A DNA stretch of 64,000 nt from CAVPWP01 sp963709395 (GTDB lineage Bacteria; Pseudomonadota; Alphaproteobacteria; Rhodobacterales; Rhodobacteraceae). The stretch spans positions 124,001 to 188,000 of the forward strand of contig CAVPWP010000020.1 in the NCBI GenBank assembly GCA_963709395.1. Reading direction: 5' to 3'. The notes beneath the pieces were generated by a model. That model made no database searches, was not told the origin of the DNA, and worked only from the letters and a program-made list of their open reading frames with translations. Made by a program: the position numbers and the translations under genes. Of this stretch, positions 51,526 to 60,823 are shown in pieces; the stretch's first letter is position 1; every line of letters begins with the position of its first letter.

Positions 51526-52842
51526 CTAGGTGTGCTCGCGACGCAGCTTGCGCTCGAGGAATAGCGAATACTGCCCCATGCTGAAGCAGAAGACGAAGAA
51601 CAGAAGCCCGATGAACACGAAGAGCTCCCAGTAGATGCCATTCCATTCGGTCGTGGCACGGATCGAATTCGTCAGTCCGATCGGATCGAGGAGGCCGATG
51701 AACACCACCAGGGTCGTATCCTTGAAGAGACCGATGAACGTGTTGACGATGCCGGGGATCGAGATCTTGAGCGCTTGCGGCAGAATGATCAGCTGCATCG
51801 ACTTCCAGTAGTCGAGCCCAAGCGCATCTGCGGCCTCGTACTGGCCCCGCGGCAGGGCCGCCAGCCCGCCCCGCACCACCTCGGCGATGTAGGCCGATGC
51901 GAAGAGGGTTACCATGATGATGACCCGCAGCATCAGGTCGAAGTTGGTGCCCGGCGGCAGGAAGTAGTTCAGAAGCAGCGACGCGGTGAACAGCCACACG
52001 ATCAGTGGCACGCCACGGATCACCTCGATGAAGATGACCGAGGACTTGTTGATGATCAGCATGTCCGACTGACGCCCCAGCGCCAGCATGATGCCAAGCG
52101 GCAGCGACAGCACGATTCCCGCGATGCCGATGATCAGGGCAAGCATGAACCCACCAATCTCGTTCGACCTGACCGCCGTGAGTTCGATGGGAATGACCGC
52201 TCCAAGCGCCTGCGCCACCGGCCCGGCCAGAACGAACCAATAGGCCAGCGAAAACAGGATCGCCGCGATGATCCCCGCCAGCGTTCCAGCCACCCGTGCC
52301 GCGACAGCAAAGGCAACCCAGCCCACGCCAAAGCCCAGCGCGACACTGACCGGCCCCCAGATCGATCCGCCCCAGACCAGCCAGACGATCACGAACGGAG
52401 AGGCGAGCGACAGCCAGAGTGTCTTGCGCGGCAGCTCCGGAAAGAGGACCGGCGCAACGGCGGCGAGGAAGATCAGGAAGCCAAGCACCGGCCTCCAGTA
52501 AAGCTCGGATGGATAGAAGCCGAACATCAGCTGCGGCCAGCGATCTGCTATCACCGCCCAGCAGGCGACAGACGCGTCTGGCCCGAAGCGTTCGTCGCGG
52601 ATCTCGCGGCATTCGCTCAGCGACGCGGCATCCCAGATGCCGTTGAAGGCCCAGGGGAGAACATGACTGAGCGCCCACCAGATTACGTAAAGCGAGATGA
52701 CGGTCAGAAGGATGTTCAGCCAGCCGGAAAACAGGTTCTCGCGGATCCACTTGATCGCGCCGGCTTCGGTAAGCGGCGGATCCTGCGACTCGATCATGGT
52801 GTCGCGCGCGAAAGCGACGGTCTGTGCGTGGGTATCGCTCAT
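51526..52842 (-). CDS. bztC: Amino acid ABC transporter permease BztC
   Basis: A 438-residue permease, longer than usual HisM-type permeases because of an N-terminal membrane region (three to five helices in about 40-220) as in BztC/AapM. The C-terminal permease domain includes the EAA loop YEAADALGLDYWKSMQLIILPQ near residue 350. AGGAG precedes the start by 6 bases, inside the end of bztB. Confidence 0.93.
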   Translation of the reverse strand: MSDTHAQTVAFARDTMIESQDPPLTEAGAIKWIRENLFSGWLNILLTVISLYVIWWALSHVLPWAFNGIWDAASLSECREIRDERFGPDASVACWAVIADRWPQLMFGFYPSELYWRPVLGFLIFLAAVAPVLFPELPRKTLWLSLASPFVIVWLVWGGSIWGPVSVALGFGVGWVAFAVAARVAGTLAGIIAAILFSLAYWFVLAGPVAQALGAVIPIELTAVRSNEIGGFMLALIIGIAGIVLSLPLGIMLALGRQSDMLIINKSSVIFIEVIRGVPLIVWLFTASLLLNYFLPPGTNFDLMLRVIIMVTLFASAYIAEVVRGGLAALPRGQYEAADALGLDYWKSMQLIILPQALKISIPGIVNTFIGLFKDTTLVVFIGLLDPIGLTNSIRATTEWNGIYWELFVFIGLLFFVFCFSMGQYSLFLERKLRREHT

Positions 52843-52843
52843 C

Positions 52844-54080
52844 CTATCGCTCCTTCAGCTTGACGGAGGAGTTGTAGATATTCATCACCGTCGAGATCAG
52901 CAGACTGAGCGCAAGGTAGAAAAGCCCCAGCAGCAGCATGCCCTCAAGCTCGCGTCCGGTCTGGTTGATGGTGATCCCCCCAAGAGTTCGACCGCACGTC
53001 CATGTAGCCCACGGCAATGGCCAGCGACGAGTTCTTGGTAAGGTTGAGATACTGCGAGATGAGCGGCGGGATGATGACCCGCAACGCCTGGGGCAGGATC
53101 ACCTGGTTCATCGTGGTCGATGGACGCAGGCCCAGCGCATAGGCGGCTTCGGTCTGACCCTTCGAGATCGCAAGGATCCCGCCGCGCACGATCTCGGCGA
53201 TGAACGCCCCAGTGTAGAGCGAGAGCGCCAGCCAGAGAGCGATCAGCGAATTCCGAAGATGGATTCCGTCCGAGAAGTTGAACCCAGTGAGCTGCGGATA
53301 GTTCAGGTGGGCCCCCATCAGCATCAGGACCAAGGCGGTCGGGACGAAGAAAAGCCCAAGAAGAATGTACCATGTGGTCGGCCGAAGGCCTGTTGCCTCC
53401 TGCCGCGCGGTCGCCCAGGCGCGGACCTGCTTGATACCGAAGATCGAAGCGGCGAAGACCGCGACAATGATCAGCCAGTTGACGAACCCGTTTTCGGTCA
53501 GCGGATTGGCCAGATGTACGGCGGGGATGTAGACGCCCCGATTGGTCACCGCCATCGTGTCGAACAAAAGCATGGATGCAGCCGGGTCATCGCCCCGGAA
53601 ATCGCGCGGAGACGGCATCGATTCTGTCATCAGCGCGAAGATGAGAAGGATCCAGAGCAGCAGCGGGACGTTCCGGAAACCCTCGACATAGACGGACATC
53701 AGCCTGGCCACGAGCCAGTTCTTGGACAGCCGAAGCACACCCGCGATCACGCCCAGGATCGTCGCCAGCACACAGCCCAGGAACGCGATCAGGATGGTGT
53801 TGAGAATGCCCACCATGGCCGCGCGGCCATGTGTCGACTGGCTGTCATACGCGATCAGGCGCTGGTTGATGTCATAGCCCGCGGGCTGGGTCAGGAAGCC
53901 GAAGTTGAAGTCCTTGCCCAGTGCTTGAAGGTTCTGGATCGTGTTCGACACGAGCCATGAGAACCCAAGCATCATCAGGATCATCGCCACGACCTGGATC
54001 GTCATGGATCGGTAGCGGGTGTCGTAGATGAGCTGGCTTAGCCGGAACCCCTGGCCCGGCGTTTCGGTCATGGTTGACAT
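52844..54080 (-). CDS. bztB: Amino acid ABC transporter permease BztB (frameshifted as sequenced)
   Basis: About 411 residues. The permease core contains the EAA loop TEAAYALGLRPSTTMNQVILPQ. The final 45 residues (LGGITINQTGRELEGMLLL to NSSVKLKER) are in another frame; one extra base near 52985 before a run of six Gs accounts for it. It ends 1 base before the bztC start. It forms the channel with BztC. Confidence 0.9.
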
Positions 54081-54183
54081 CGTCCTCTCCCCGAGGGCTT
54101 CCGTTCTTCCCAGGCCTCTGCGCCGGTTGATCCGACGTCCTGCCCCATGCGGAAACTTGTTCTGTCGTGGCCACTTGCGTGCA

Positions 54184-54212
54184 AGGGGCGCGAACCATCA
54201 GTCCGCGCCCCT
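54184..54212 (-). terminator. Hairpin between bztA and bztB
   Basis: A perfect 9-bp stem (AGGGGCGCG and complement) with an 11-base loop, 11 bases after the bztA stop. It has no T run, so it is more likely an mRNA-stabilising or partially terminating hairpin that raises bztA over the permease genes. Confidence 0.55.
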
Positions 54213-54223
54213 CTGTCTGGTTC

Positions 54224-55240
54224 TTACCGGAACGGCGGCGAGTAGAGCAGGCCACCGTCGGTCCACTGCGCGTTCAACCCGCGCGCCAGGCCGATCGGAG
54301 TGTTCTCACCGATGTTCTTCTCGAACAACTCGGCGTAGTTGCCCCCCGCCTTGATGGCGCGAACAGCCCACTGGTTGTCGAGACCAAGCATCTCGCCCAG
54401 GTTGCCTTCGGTGCCGAGCAGACGGTTGATCTCGGGGTTATCTGTCCCGTTGGCCAGTTCATCGATATTGGCCGACGTCACGCCATACTCCTCGGCGGCG
54501 ATAAGCGCGTTGAGGGTCCAGCGGGAGATATCGCCCCACTCGTTGTCGCCGTGACGCACAAGCGGACCAAGCGGTTCCTTCGAGATGATTTCCGGAAGGA
54601 TCACATGATCGCCCGGATTCTCGAACGTGGCGCGCGTGGCAGCCAGGCCCGAGGCGTCGGTCGTGTAGGCGTCACAGGCACCGGCAAGGTACTGTTGCTG
54701 CCCTTCGGCATTCGTCTCGATCGGCACGGGCTCGTAGCTGATGTTGTTGGCCCGGAAGTAGTCGGCAAGGTTGAGCTCGGTCGTCGTGCCGGTCTGGATG
54801 CAGATCGTCGCCCCGTCGAGTTCCTTGGCCGAGGTCACGCCAAGCTCGCGCGGGACAATGAAGCCCTGGCCATCGTAGTAGTTGATGCCGACGAATTCGA
54901 ACTTGAGGTCGGCGTCGCGCGAGAATGTCCAGGTCGTGTTGCGCGCAAGCAGGTCGATCTCGCCCGACGCGAGCGCGGTGAAGCGCGTCTGGCCGGTGGT
55001 CGGCACGAATTCGACCGCCGTCGGATCGCCCAGAACGGCAGCGGCGACCGCGCGGCAGATGCCCACGTCGAAGCCCTGCCAGACGCCGTTGGCATCCGGG
55101 GCGGCAAAACCGACAAGACCGGTCGTCACGCCGCAGTTCAGAGTGCCCCGGGCCTTGACGTCGTCAAGCGTGGCGGCGGCTGCAGCACCCGCCAGAAGGC
55201 TCGCGACACTCAGCGTGCCCAAGAAAAATGTTCTATTCAT
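54224..55240 (-). CDS. bztA: Glutamate/glutamine/aspartate/asparagine-binding protein
   Basis: A 338-residue periplasmic binding protein with signal peptide (MNRTFFLGTLSVASLLAGAAAAA). The mature start TLDDVKARGTLNCGVTTGLVGFA and the motif GIDLLAR/NTTWTFSRDADL are typical of the AapJ/BztA family. AGAGGT precedes the start. It is the first gene of the bzt operon. Confidence 0.95.
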   Translation of the reverse strand: MNRTFFLGTLSVASLLAGAAAAATLDDVKARGTLNCGVTTGLVGFAAPDANGVWQGFDVGICRAVAAAVLGDPTAVEFVPTTGQTRFTALASGEIDLLARNTTWTFSRDADLKFEFVGINYYDGQGFIVPRELGVTSAKELDGATICIQTGTTTELNLADYFRANNISYEPVPIETNAEGQQQYLAGACDAYTTDASGLAATRATFENPGDHVILPEIISKEPLGPLVRHGDNEWGDISRWTLNALIAAEEYGVTSANIDELANGTDNPEINRLLGTEGNLGEMLGLDNQWAVRAIKAGGNYAELFEKNIGENTPIGLARGLNAQWTDGGLLYSPPFR

Positions 55241-55339
55241 GGTTACCTCTTCCTGATTGCCCGTCCTGTGTCGAACGGTTTTTGCCGTCCCTGTAGGGGC
55301 CGGCGCGATGGAATGAAGGGTTTCTCCCCAACAGCCGCG

Positions 55340-55369
55340 ATTTTGGGCGCAAACGAATTCGAAGGTCAA
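55340..55369 (-). promoter_or_regulatory. Probable promoter of the bzt operon
   Basis: On the minus strand TTGACC and CAAAAT are 18 bases apart, about 100 bases upstream of bztA. Confidence 0.5.
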
Positions 55370-55444
55370 GGCCGGTGCGGGGCTTTTCGGCACCGATCCC
55401 CATCAAACAAACGTAATATCAATTCTTTGCAGAATGACGTCGGG

Positions 55445-56161
55445 TCAGCTTAATTCTTGTGCAGCCTGCAAGAAGTCATATGCAGCAAGAAAGCCCGTGC
55501 GCCGATTCTGTGCGGCCTCTTCGGCTTCGTCATCGCGGCCCCATTGCTCGGCCTGCCAATCTTCGTCGATCCGGGAACGCGCCCAGACCTCATCGGCGGG
55601 CAGATGGCCGCGCGCAGCCACCAGGCCGAGCACAAGCGACCCTGACAGAACGACGAGCTCGTGAAGCGCGGTCAGTTCGAAGGCAGACTGCGCGCGCAGA
55701 ACCCCTGTCAGCGCGGCGATCGCCTGCGCCGACTGCGTCACGGGCATGACGCCTTGCGTCGCCACAAGACGCGCTCCGTAGGTCTCGTCCGCCCAATCCA
55801 GCAGCGGGTCCCATGCCGCCGCCTGCCGGTCAACAAGCTCCTTCGGGTCCTCGGCGCGATAGCACAGAAGGTCGGTTTCACCATATTGCGCCAGGAAGGC
55901 CGCGACCTCGGCCCGCTTTGCATCGACGCGGTCGATGGCGGTATTGGCGAGGCGGGTCATTGGCATGGACGCAGGCGCGATGACATCGCCCTGGGCGTCC
56001 CATTCCGCGGCGATGAGCCGCGCAAGAGGCTGCGACGGCGTCACCAGTTCACGGCGCTCGGGCGTGAGCAGTGGACGCGTGTCGAGCATCACCCCATATC
56101 CGTGGCCACGCGCGACAACGGAAACCGAACGCCAGAATCGTTTCGGCGCCCATTCAGCCAT
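55445..56161 (-). CDS. ATP12 family chaperone
   Basis: A 238-residue protein. The N-terminal MAEWAPKRFWRSVSVV and the conserved ETDLLCYRAEDP match bacterial relatives of mitochondrial ATP12, the assembly chaperone for the F1 ATPase alpha subunit. It is probably soluble, as no signal is seen. It is 27 bases downstream of the pseudouridine synthase gene. Confidence 0.9.
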   Translation of the reverse strand: MAEWAPKRFWRSVSVVARGHGYGVMLDTRPLLTPERRELVTPSQPLARLIAAEWDAQGDVIAPASMPMTRLANTAIDRVDAKRAEVAAFLAQYGETDLLCYRAEDPKELVDRQAAAWDPLLDWADETYGARLVATQGVMPVTQSAQAIAALTGVLRAQSAFELTALHELVVLSGSLVLGLVAARGHLPADEVWARSRIDEDWQAEQWGRDDEAEEAAQNRRTGFLAAYDFLQAAQELS

Positions 56162-56188
56162 GGGAAGATCCGCACCGGAACTGCGCGA

Positions 56189-57235
56189 TCATGCCTCGTC
56201 CTCTTCGAAAGGATCTGCGGGCACGTCCGCCTCACGCCAGTCGAACATCTCCCAGGTGCGGCGCATGTGCTCGGGCAAGGGCGCCGTGACCGTGATGGTC
56301 CCCCCGGTGAACGGGTGGCGGAATTGCAGCGACCGGGCATGAAGATGCATCTTGCGGCTGATCTCGCCCCCAAGCTGCGCGCCCCAGCCTTCGCCCAGGT
56401 TCTCCTGCCCCGACCCACCGTATTTGCCATCGCCGATGATGGGGTGGCCGATCTCGGCCATGTGGGCGCGCAGCTGGTGGGTACGGCCGGTCACGGGGAC
56501 CAGCGCCATCCAGGACACCCGTCCGCCAAGGCCCGAGAGCACGGCGTAGTCGGTCACCGCGCGCTTGGCGTCTGGCGTCTCGTCGATCTTCGAGGGGTGG
56601 ATGCAATGCATCTTCTCGCCCTCGCCACCCGCCCCGTGGCCCGGGGCCTTCACAAGGCCGAAGCGGATCGTCCCCATGCGGGGATTCGGCACGCCGGCGA
56701 CGGCGGCCCAGTAGATCTTGCGCGTGGCGCGGTCGCGCAGCGTCTCGGTCATCTTCCGGGCGGCGTCGGCGCTGCGCGCAAGGATCAGCACGCCCGACGT
56801 GTCCTTGTCGAGCCGATGGACGAGGCGTGGCTTGTCCTCGGCACCAAAGCGCAGCGCCTCTGAAAGCCCGTCGACGTGTTTCATCTGCTTCGACCCGCCC
56901 TGCGTCGGCAGTCCCGCCGGTTTGTTCAGGGCAATGAAGTGGTCATCCCGCCAGATCACCGCCGACCGGATCATGGCAGCATCCGCATCGCTGACGGTGG
57001 CCCGTGGTCGCGGTTCGGCCGCGGCGGTTTCCGGCAACGGCGGAAGCCGCACGGCCTGACCCACCTCGAGCCGCGTCGAGGCCTTCACCCGCCCGCCGTC
57101 GACGCGGATCTGACCCTTGCGGCACAGCTTTTCGACCTGGCCCTGCCCGACGTGGGGAAAGCGCCGGCGCAGCCAGCGGTCCAGGCGCTGGTCACCCTCG
57201 CCCTCGGCCACGGTCAGGGTTTGCACACCGCTCAT
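56189..57235 (-). CDS. RluA/RluC family pseudouridine synthase
   Basis: A 348-residue enzyme with an N-terminal S4 RNA-binding domain (about 15-65, RLDRWLRRRFPHVGQGQVEKL) and the catalytic domain containing HRLDKDTSGVL, whose Asp is the nucleophile. Most likely acts on 23S rRNA in the manner of RluC. Its start overlaps the crcB stop by 4 bases. Confidence 0.92.
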   Translation of the reverse strand: MSGVQTLTVAEGEGDQRLDRWLRRRFPHVGQGQVEKLCRKGQIRVDGGRVKASTRLEVGQAVRLPPLPETAAAEPRPRATVSDADAAMIRSAVIWRDDHFIALNKPAGLPTQGGSKQMKHVDGLSEALRFGAEDKPRLVHRLDKDTSGVLILARSADAARKMTETLRDRATRKIYWAAVAGVPNPRMGTIRFGLVKAPGHGAGGEGEKMHCIHPSKIDETPDAKRAVTDYAVLSGLGGRVSWMALVPVTGRTHQLRAHMAEIGHPIIGDGKYGGSGQENLGEGWGAQLGGEISRKMHLHARSLQFRHPFTGGTITVTAPLPEHMRRTWEMFDWREADVPADPFEEDEA

Positions 57236-57612
57236 GCGAAAATCCCCCGACCCAGAAAGAGACCCAGCATCAGGCCGCCAATCGACAGCACGACCGACAA
57301 GCCGACATAGAGCGCCGCCTGTCCCAGGTCGCCGCGTTCGTAGAGCGTCACCGCCTCGAGCGAGAAGGCCGAGAAGGTCGTGAAGCCGCCCAGAAGCCCG
57401 GTCGCGACAAGCGGCGACAGATGCGTCAGCCCGCGATGGGCGGCCGCGGCGACGAAAAGGCCCATCAGGAACGACCCCAGCACGTTCACCGACAGGATCG
57501 CCAGAGGGAACGGGGTATGCCCGACAAGGCGCACGACACCGATCCCTGCGAGGTATCGCAGGCTCGCGCCGATTGCACCCCCAAGTGCCACCTGAAGAAG
57601 GGCCGTGATCAT
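57232..57612 (-). CDS. crcB: Fluoride efflux channel
   Basis: A 126-residue four-helix membrane protein of the CrcB/Fluc family. GGAIGASLRY at the start, NVLGSFLMG and the GGFTTFSAFSLE motif are diagnostic. Dual-topology dimers export fluoride. Only 31 bases separate it from rarA, and no fluoride riboswitch is visible. Confidence 0.95.
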   Translation of the reverse strand: MITALLQVALGGAIGASLRYLAGIGVVRLVGHTPFPLAILSVNVLGSFLMGLFVAAAAHRGLTHLSPLVATGLLGGFTTFSAFSLEAVTLYERGDLGQAALYVGLSVVLSIGGLMLGLFLGRGIFA

Positions 57613-57643
57613 GGGCGGGTCATGGTGCGGCTGCGCTGCGGAG

Positions 57644-58963
57644 TCAACCGGACTGCCGCTTGAGCCGCAGCTTGACGAAGTAGTCGAGACGGCGCTTCAA
57701 CTCGCGTTCATTCCCGCGTTCGACCGGGTGGTAATAGACGCCCCGGACCATGCCATCGGGAAAGTAGTCCTGCCCCGAGAACCCGTCTTCGGCATCGTGG
57801 TCATAGGCGTAGCCCGCGCCATAGCCCTGGTCCTTCATCAGCTTTGTCGGCGCGTTGCGGATGTGCAGGGGCGGCGGTTCAGACCCGGTCTTGCGGGCGG
57901 CCTCCATCGCGCCCTTGAAAGCAGCGTAGGCCGCGTTCGATTTCGGGGCGAGCGCGAGGTAGATCACAGCCTGCGCCAAAGCCAGTTCGCCTTCGGGGCT
58001 GCCAAGACGTTCGTAGGTCTCCCAGGCGTCAAGGCACACACGCTGTGCCTGCGGGTCGGCCAGACCGATATCCTCGACCGCCATGCGGGTGAGCCGGCGC
58101 GCCAGGAATCGCGGGTCCTCGCCTCCGCTCAGCATCCGCGCCAGCCAGTAAAGCGCCGCGTCCGGGTCAGAGCCGCGCACCGATTTGTGCAGCGCCGAGA
58201 CAAGGTTGTAATGCTCTTCCCCCGCGCGATCATAGATCGCCGCCCGCCGCATCAGCCGCGTGCCCAGCGCCTTGGCGTCAAGCTTGGCCGTGACCTGCCA
58301 GGCCGCGACCTGTTCGATGAGGTTCAAAAGCGCCCGCCCGTCGCCATCGGCCATCTCCAGCAGCGTTTCGCGCGCCTCGCCGGTGAGGGGCAGGGACTGG
58401 CCCAGCTCGGCCTCGGCCCTCTGGGCAAGCCGCTCCAGATCGGCCAGCGACAGGCGGTTAAGCACCAGCACCTGCGCGCGGGACAGAAGCGCCGAGTTCA
58501 GTTCGAACGACGGATTTTCGGTCGTGGCACCCACAAGCACGATGGTCCCGTCCTCCATATGCGGCAGGAAACTATCCTGCTGCGCCTTGTTGAAGCGGTG
58601 GATCTCGTCGACGAAGAGCAGGGTTCCGCGCCCGTTGCGGCGGCGCAGCTTCGCGGCTTCGAAGACTTTCCTGAGCTCCGCCACCCCGCTGAAGATCGCA
58701 CTGATCTGTTCGAAATGCAGATCGGTGGCGTTGGCCAGAAGCCGCGCGATCGTGGTCTTGCCGACCCCCGGCGGCCCCCAGAAGACGATCGACGACAGAT
58801 GCCCGCCCGCCAGCATCGTGCCCAGCGGGGCCTCGGGGCCGATGACCCCTTCCTGGCCGATGACATCGCCAAGCGTTGTGGGACGCAGCCGGTCGGCCAG
58901 CGGCCGGGCCGGCTGCGCTGCGCCGGAGTCGCCGGACGGAGGTTGATCGAAAAGGTCTGCCAT
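57644..58963 (-). CDS. rarA: Replication-associated recombination protein A
   Basis: A 439-residue AAA+ ATPase. Walker A GPPGVGKTT (about residue 69), Walker B LLFVDEIHRFN and sensor GATTENPSFELN are present, and the C-terminal region (GSDPDAALYWLARML) is the MgsA type. It acts at stalled forks. First gene of a probable rarA-crcB-rluC-atp12 operon. Confidence 0.95.
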   Translation of the reverse strand: MADLFDQPPSGDSGAAQPARPLADRLRPTTLGDVIGQEGVIGPEAPLGTMLAGGHLSSIVFWGPPGVGKTTIARLLANATDLHFEQISAIFSGVAELRKVFEAAKLRRRNGRGTLLFVDEIHRFNKAQQDSFLPHMEDGTIVLVGATTENPSFELNSALLSRAQVLVLNRLSLADLERLAQRAEAELGQSLPLTGEARETLLEMADGDGRALLNLIEQVAAWQVTAKLDAKALGTRLMRRAAIYDRAGEEHYNLVSALHKSVRGSDPDAALYWLARMLSGGEDPRFLARRLTRMAVEDIGLADPQAQRVCLDAWETYERLGSPEGELALAQAVIYLALAPKSNAAYAAFKGAMEAARKTGSEPPPLHIRNAPTKLMKDQGYGAGYAYDHDAEDGFSGQDYFPDGMVRGVYYHPVERGNERELKRRLDYFVKLRLKRQSG

Positions 58964-59011
58964 GCCGCCGGTAGACTACGCTTCCCCGCCGGCCGGCGGA
59001 AGGCCCGGATG

Positions 59012-59038
59012 CGGGCGCAGGACACTGCCCCGCGCCCG
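59012..59038 (-). terminator. Hairpin downstream of luxI
   Basis: A 7-bp stem (CGGGCGC and complement) with a 13-base loop, 15 bases after the luxI stop. A 14-base palindrome CCGCCGGCCGGCGG follows at 58986-58999. No T tract; probably limits luxI read-through into rarA. Confidence 0.4.
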
Positions 59039-59053
59039 TTCGGTGCGCTTTGC

Positions 59054-59641
59054 CTAGTGCAGCTTGGTCGCCATCGAGATGTTGACGCAGACGCTGCGCG
59101 AGCCGTCGATCTCAAGCACGGGTCCGGCGGCCACACAGTCGATTCCGGTGCGCCGGGCAAGCCGCGGCGAATGTTCCGGGATCAGGCCAAGAACCTGCGT
59201 CGCGCCAAGATCGCGGGCGGATCGGACCATCTCGCCGATCAGCTCGATCTGGACGCGCAGGCGGATCTTTGCGGGCACATCTTCGGAAACGAAGACCCGG
59301 CTCGATTCCCAGATATGCGGGGCGACTGGGGCCTCTTCCCACAGCAGGTCGCGCGGGATCGTTTCGAGCAACCCGCGTTGCGCATCGCGGATCATGTAAC
59401 TGTAGATGCCGACACGCGCGATGGTGGGCGTCAGGCGCACCCCGGCGAGGACGCGGCCGAAATCATGCACCGCGACCCAGCGGCTCGCGGGCGTGTCGTA
59501 CTGGTCGAACTCCATTCCATCGGCCTGCGGCAGGTCCCAGTGGTTGCGTTCGATAAAGGTCCGATGGCGCGCGCGCAGCATGTTCGCGAAAAGATCGCCG
59601 TGCTTGTGCAGGTTGTTGAAGGAAAGAGTCGTCGCTTGCAT
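59054..59641 (-). CDS. LuxI family acyl-homoserine-lactone synthase
   Basis: A 195-residue autoinducer synthase. Family features include RARHRTFIERNHWDLP, FDQYDTPASRWV, GRVLAGVRLTPT and WESSRVFV, with the conserved R, F, W, D and E residues. It makes an N-acyl homoserine lactone from S-adenosylmethionine and acyl-ACP or acyl-CoA. Acyl chain cannot be predicted. GAGGCT precedes the start. It follows luxR by 50 bases on the same strand. Confidence 0.93.
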   Translation of the reverse strand: MQATTLSFNNLHKHGDLFANMLRARHRTFIERNHWDLPQADGMEFDQYDTPASRWVAVHDFGRVLAGVRLTPTIARVGIYSYMIRDAQRGLLETIPRDLLWEEAPVAPHIWESSRVFVSEDVPAKIRLRVQIELIGEMVRSARDLGATQVLGLIPEHSPRLARRTGIDCVAAGPVLEIDGSRSVCVNISMATKLH

Positions 59642-59691
59642 GGTAGCCTCCAGCTTGGGGTTGAAAAACCTTCCGCGGGGAGGCCGCGACT

Positions 59692-60366
59692 TCAGATAAG
59701 CCCGTATTCACGCGCCTTCTTCAATGCCTGAGCTGTGGTGCGGGCGCCGAGCCGGACGCGGGCCGATTGCAATCGAACCTTGAACGCGCTTTCCGAGATC
59801 CCGAGCTTCGCAGCAGCAGCGGTGTGCCTGTCCCCATCGGCAAGAAGACGCAAAGCCTCGATCTGCGCCGGGGTCAACTCGGTCGGCGGCTCGGCCGCGT
59901 CGTGCAACTCGTGAACCAGGGCAGCGGCAGCTTCGATTTCGTCTTCCGTATATTCGCGGTCAGCCCGCGCAAGTCCCACGATCGACCGCGAGGTGATCGG
60001 ACCGCAGGAAATGACAGCGCCAAAGGTCAGTCCCGCCTTGCGCGCCTGACCGATGATGTTGAAGGGGTCGGGCAGCCGGATATCGCTCCACCGGGTCTGG
60101 CCCTTGACGCCAAGCCCCCAGAAGACCAGCGGATCGCGCAGGGCATAGGCATTCTCGTCATAGGTCTTCAGCCAGGCCTCGGGGTAGGTCCGGACATAGA
60201 CGAGCGGTGCGGCGAATCGGATGTGCAGTCCCGCCGAAAAGCCGCAGGGCGCCATCTGACCGAGATCGAGAAGCATCTGATCGAGCGTCCGCTTTCGCGG
60301 CGCGCGGCGCGCGGCGTCAGCCTCTCTGGGCTTTTCTCTGGGAAGTTGTCCGGTTGACCGCCACAT
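59692..60366 (-). CDS. LuxR family quorum-sensing transcriptional regulator
   Basis: A 224-residue regulator. The autoinducer-binding domain (about 35-155) includes YVRTYPEAWLKTYDENAYALRDPLVFWG with the usual W, Y and D ligand contacts. The C-terminal helix-turn-helix (about 160-224) reads ELTPAQIEALRLLADGDRHTAAAAKLGIS. The first 25 residues are basic and may be an over-extension. It is the cognate partner of the adjacent synthase by position. Confidence 0.92.
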   Translation of the reverse strand: MWRSTGQLPREKPREADAARRAPRKRTLDQMLLDLGQMAPCGFSAGLHIRFAAPLVYVRTYPEAWLKTYDENAYALRDPLVFWGLGVKGQTRWSDIRLPDPFNIIGQARKAGLTFGAVISCGPITSRSIVGLARADREYTEDEIEAAAALVHELHDAAEPPTELTPAQIEALRLLADGDRHTAAAAKLGISESAFKVRLQSARVRLGARTTAQALKKAREYGLI

Positions 60367-60494
60367 GCCAGCGCCGTTTTTCCAATTTCCTGTCTCTCAG
60401 GACTGCGCACACGCGATGGTCAATGCCTTGGAGTCCCATGGAAGGCCTCCCCGGCGAAAATGGCAGCACAGCCCCTGACCTAGCCATTTAGACA

Positions 60495-60517
60495 GGTTGC
60501 GGGTGTGGATTGCAACC
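60495..60517. promoter_or_regulatory. Inverted repeat in the luxR / small gene divergent region
   Basis: GGTTGC-N11-GCAACC, with a third GCAACC copy at 60532-60537. It lies between luxR and the divergent small gene at 60557 and could be an operator. It does not fit the lux-box consensus. Confidence 0.35.
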
Positions 60518-60556
60518 ATAAAGTGTATCTCGCAACCCTGAGAAATGGAGAAAGAC

Positions 60557-60736
60557 ATGCCCCCATCCCAGGCAATGTCCAACAGCATCCTCGAGTCGAT
60601 CCCGAAATCCGAGCGCGAGGCGGTCATGTCCTTCATAGACATGAGCAGCCGCAAGGCACGCTCGGCGGAGGAAGTCCTCGATTCGATCTGCCTGTCGCTC
60701 TCGCTGAAGCAGGGCCTGCGCGGAACCGCCAACTGA
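60557..60736 (+). CDS. Small hypothetical protein divergent from luxR
   Basis: A 59-residue protein (MPPSQAMSNSILESIPKSER...). Start chosen at 60557 because GGAGAAAGAC lies just upstream; an ATG at 60545 has no such site. It appears helical and soluble, with SIPKSEREAVMSFIDM and RKARSAEEVLDSICLSLSL. I do not recognise a family. Its place opposite luxR suggests a role in, or control by, quorum sensing, but this is inference. Confidence 0.6.
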   Translation: MPPSQAMSNSILESIPKSEREAVMSFIDMSSRKARSAEEVLDSICLSLSLKQGLRGTAN

Positions 60737-60769
60737 CCGGCTGTCGCCTCTGGACGACGGAAAACGGAA

Positions 60770-60794
60770 AAGGGCCGGCTGATTGCCGGCCCTT
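60770..60794. terminator. Bidirectional terminator between the small gene and rplQ
   Basis: A perfect 10-bp stem AAGGGCCGGC with a TGATT loop. On the minus strand it is followed by TTCCGTTTTCC, fitting the end of the rpsM-rpsK-rpoA-rplQ operon, 30 bases after the rplQ stop. On the plus strand it follows the small gene. Confidence 0.75.
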
Positions 60795-60823
60795 CGATTG
60801 AAATCCAATGAACGCGGTACGTC

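Noticed and set aside
60478..60500. CCTGAC...GACAGG repeat upstream of luxR as a lux box
   Set aside because: Lux boxes have CTG-N10-CAG; here the spacing is 15 and the inner bases do not pair.
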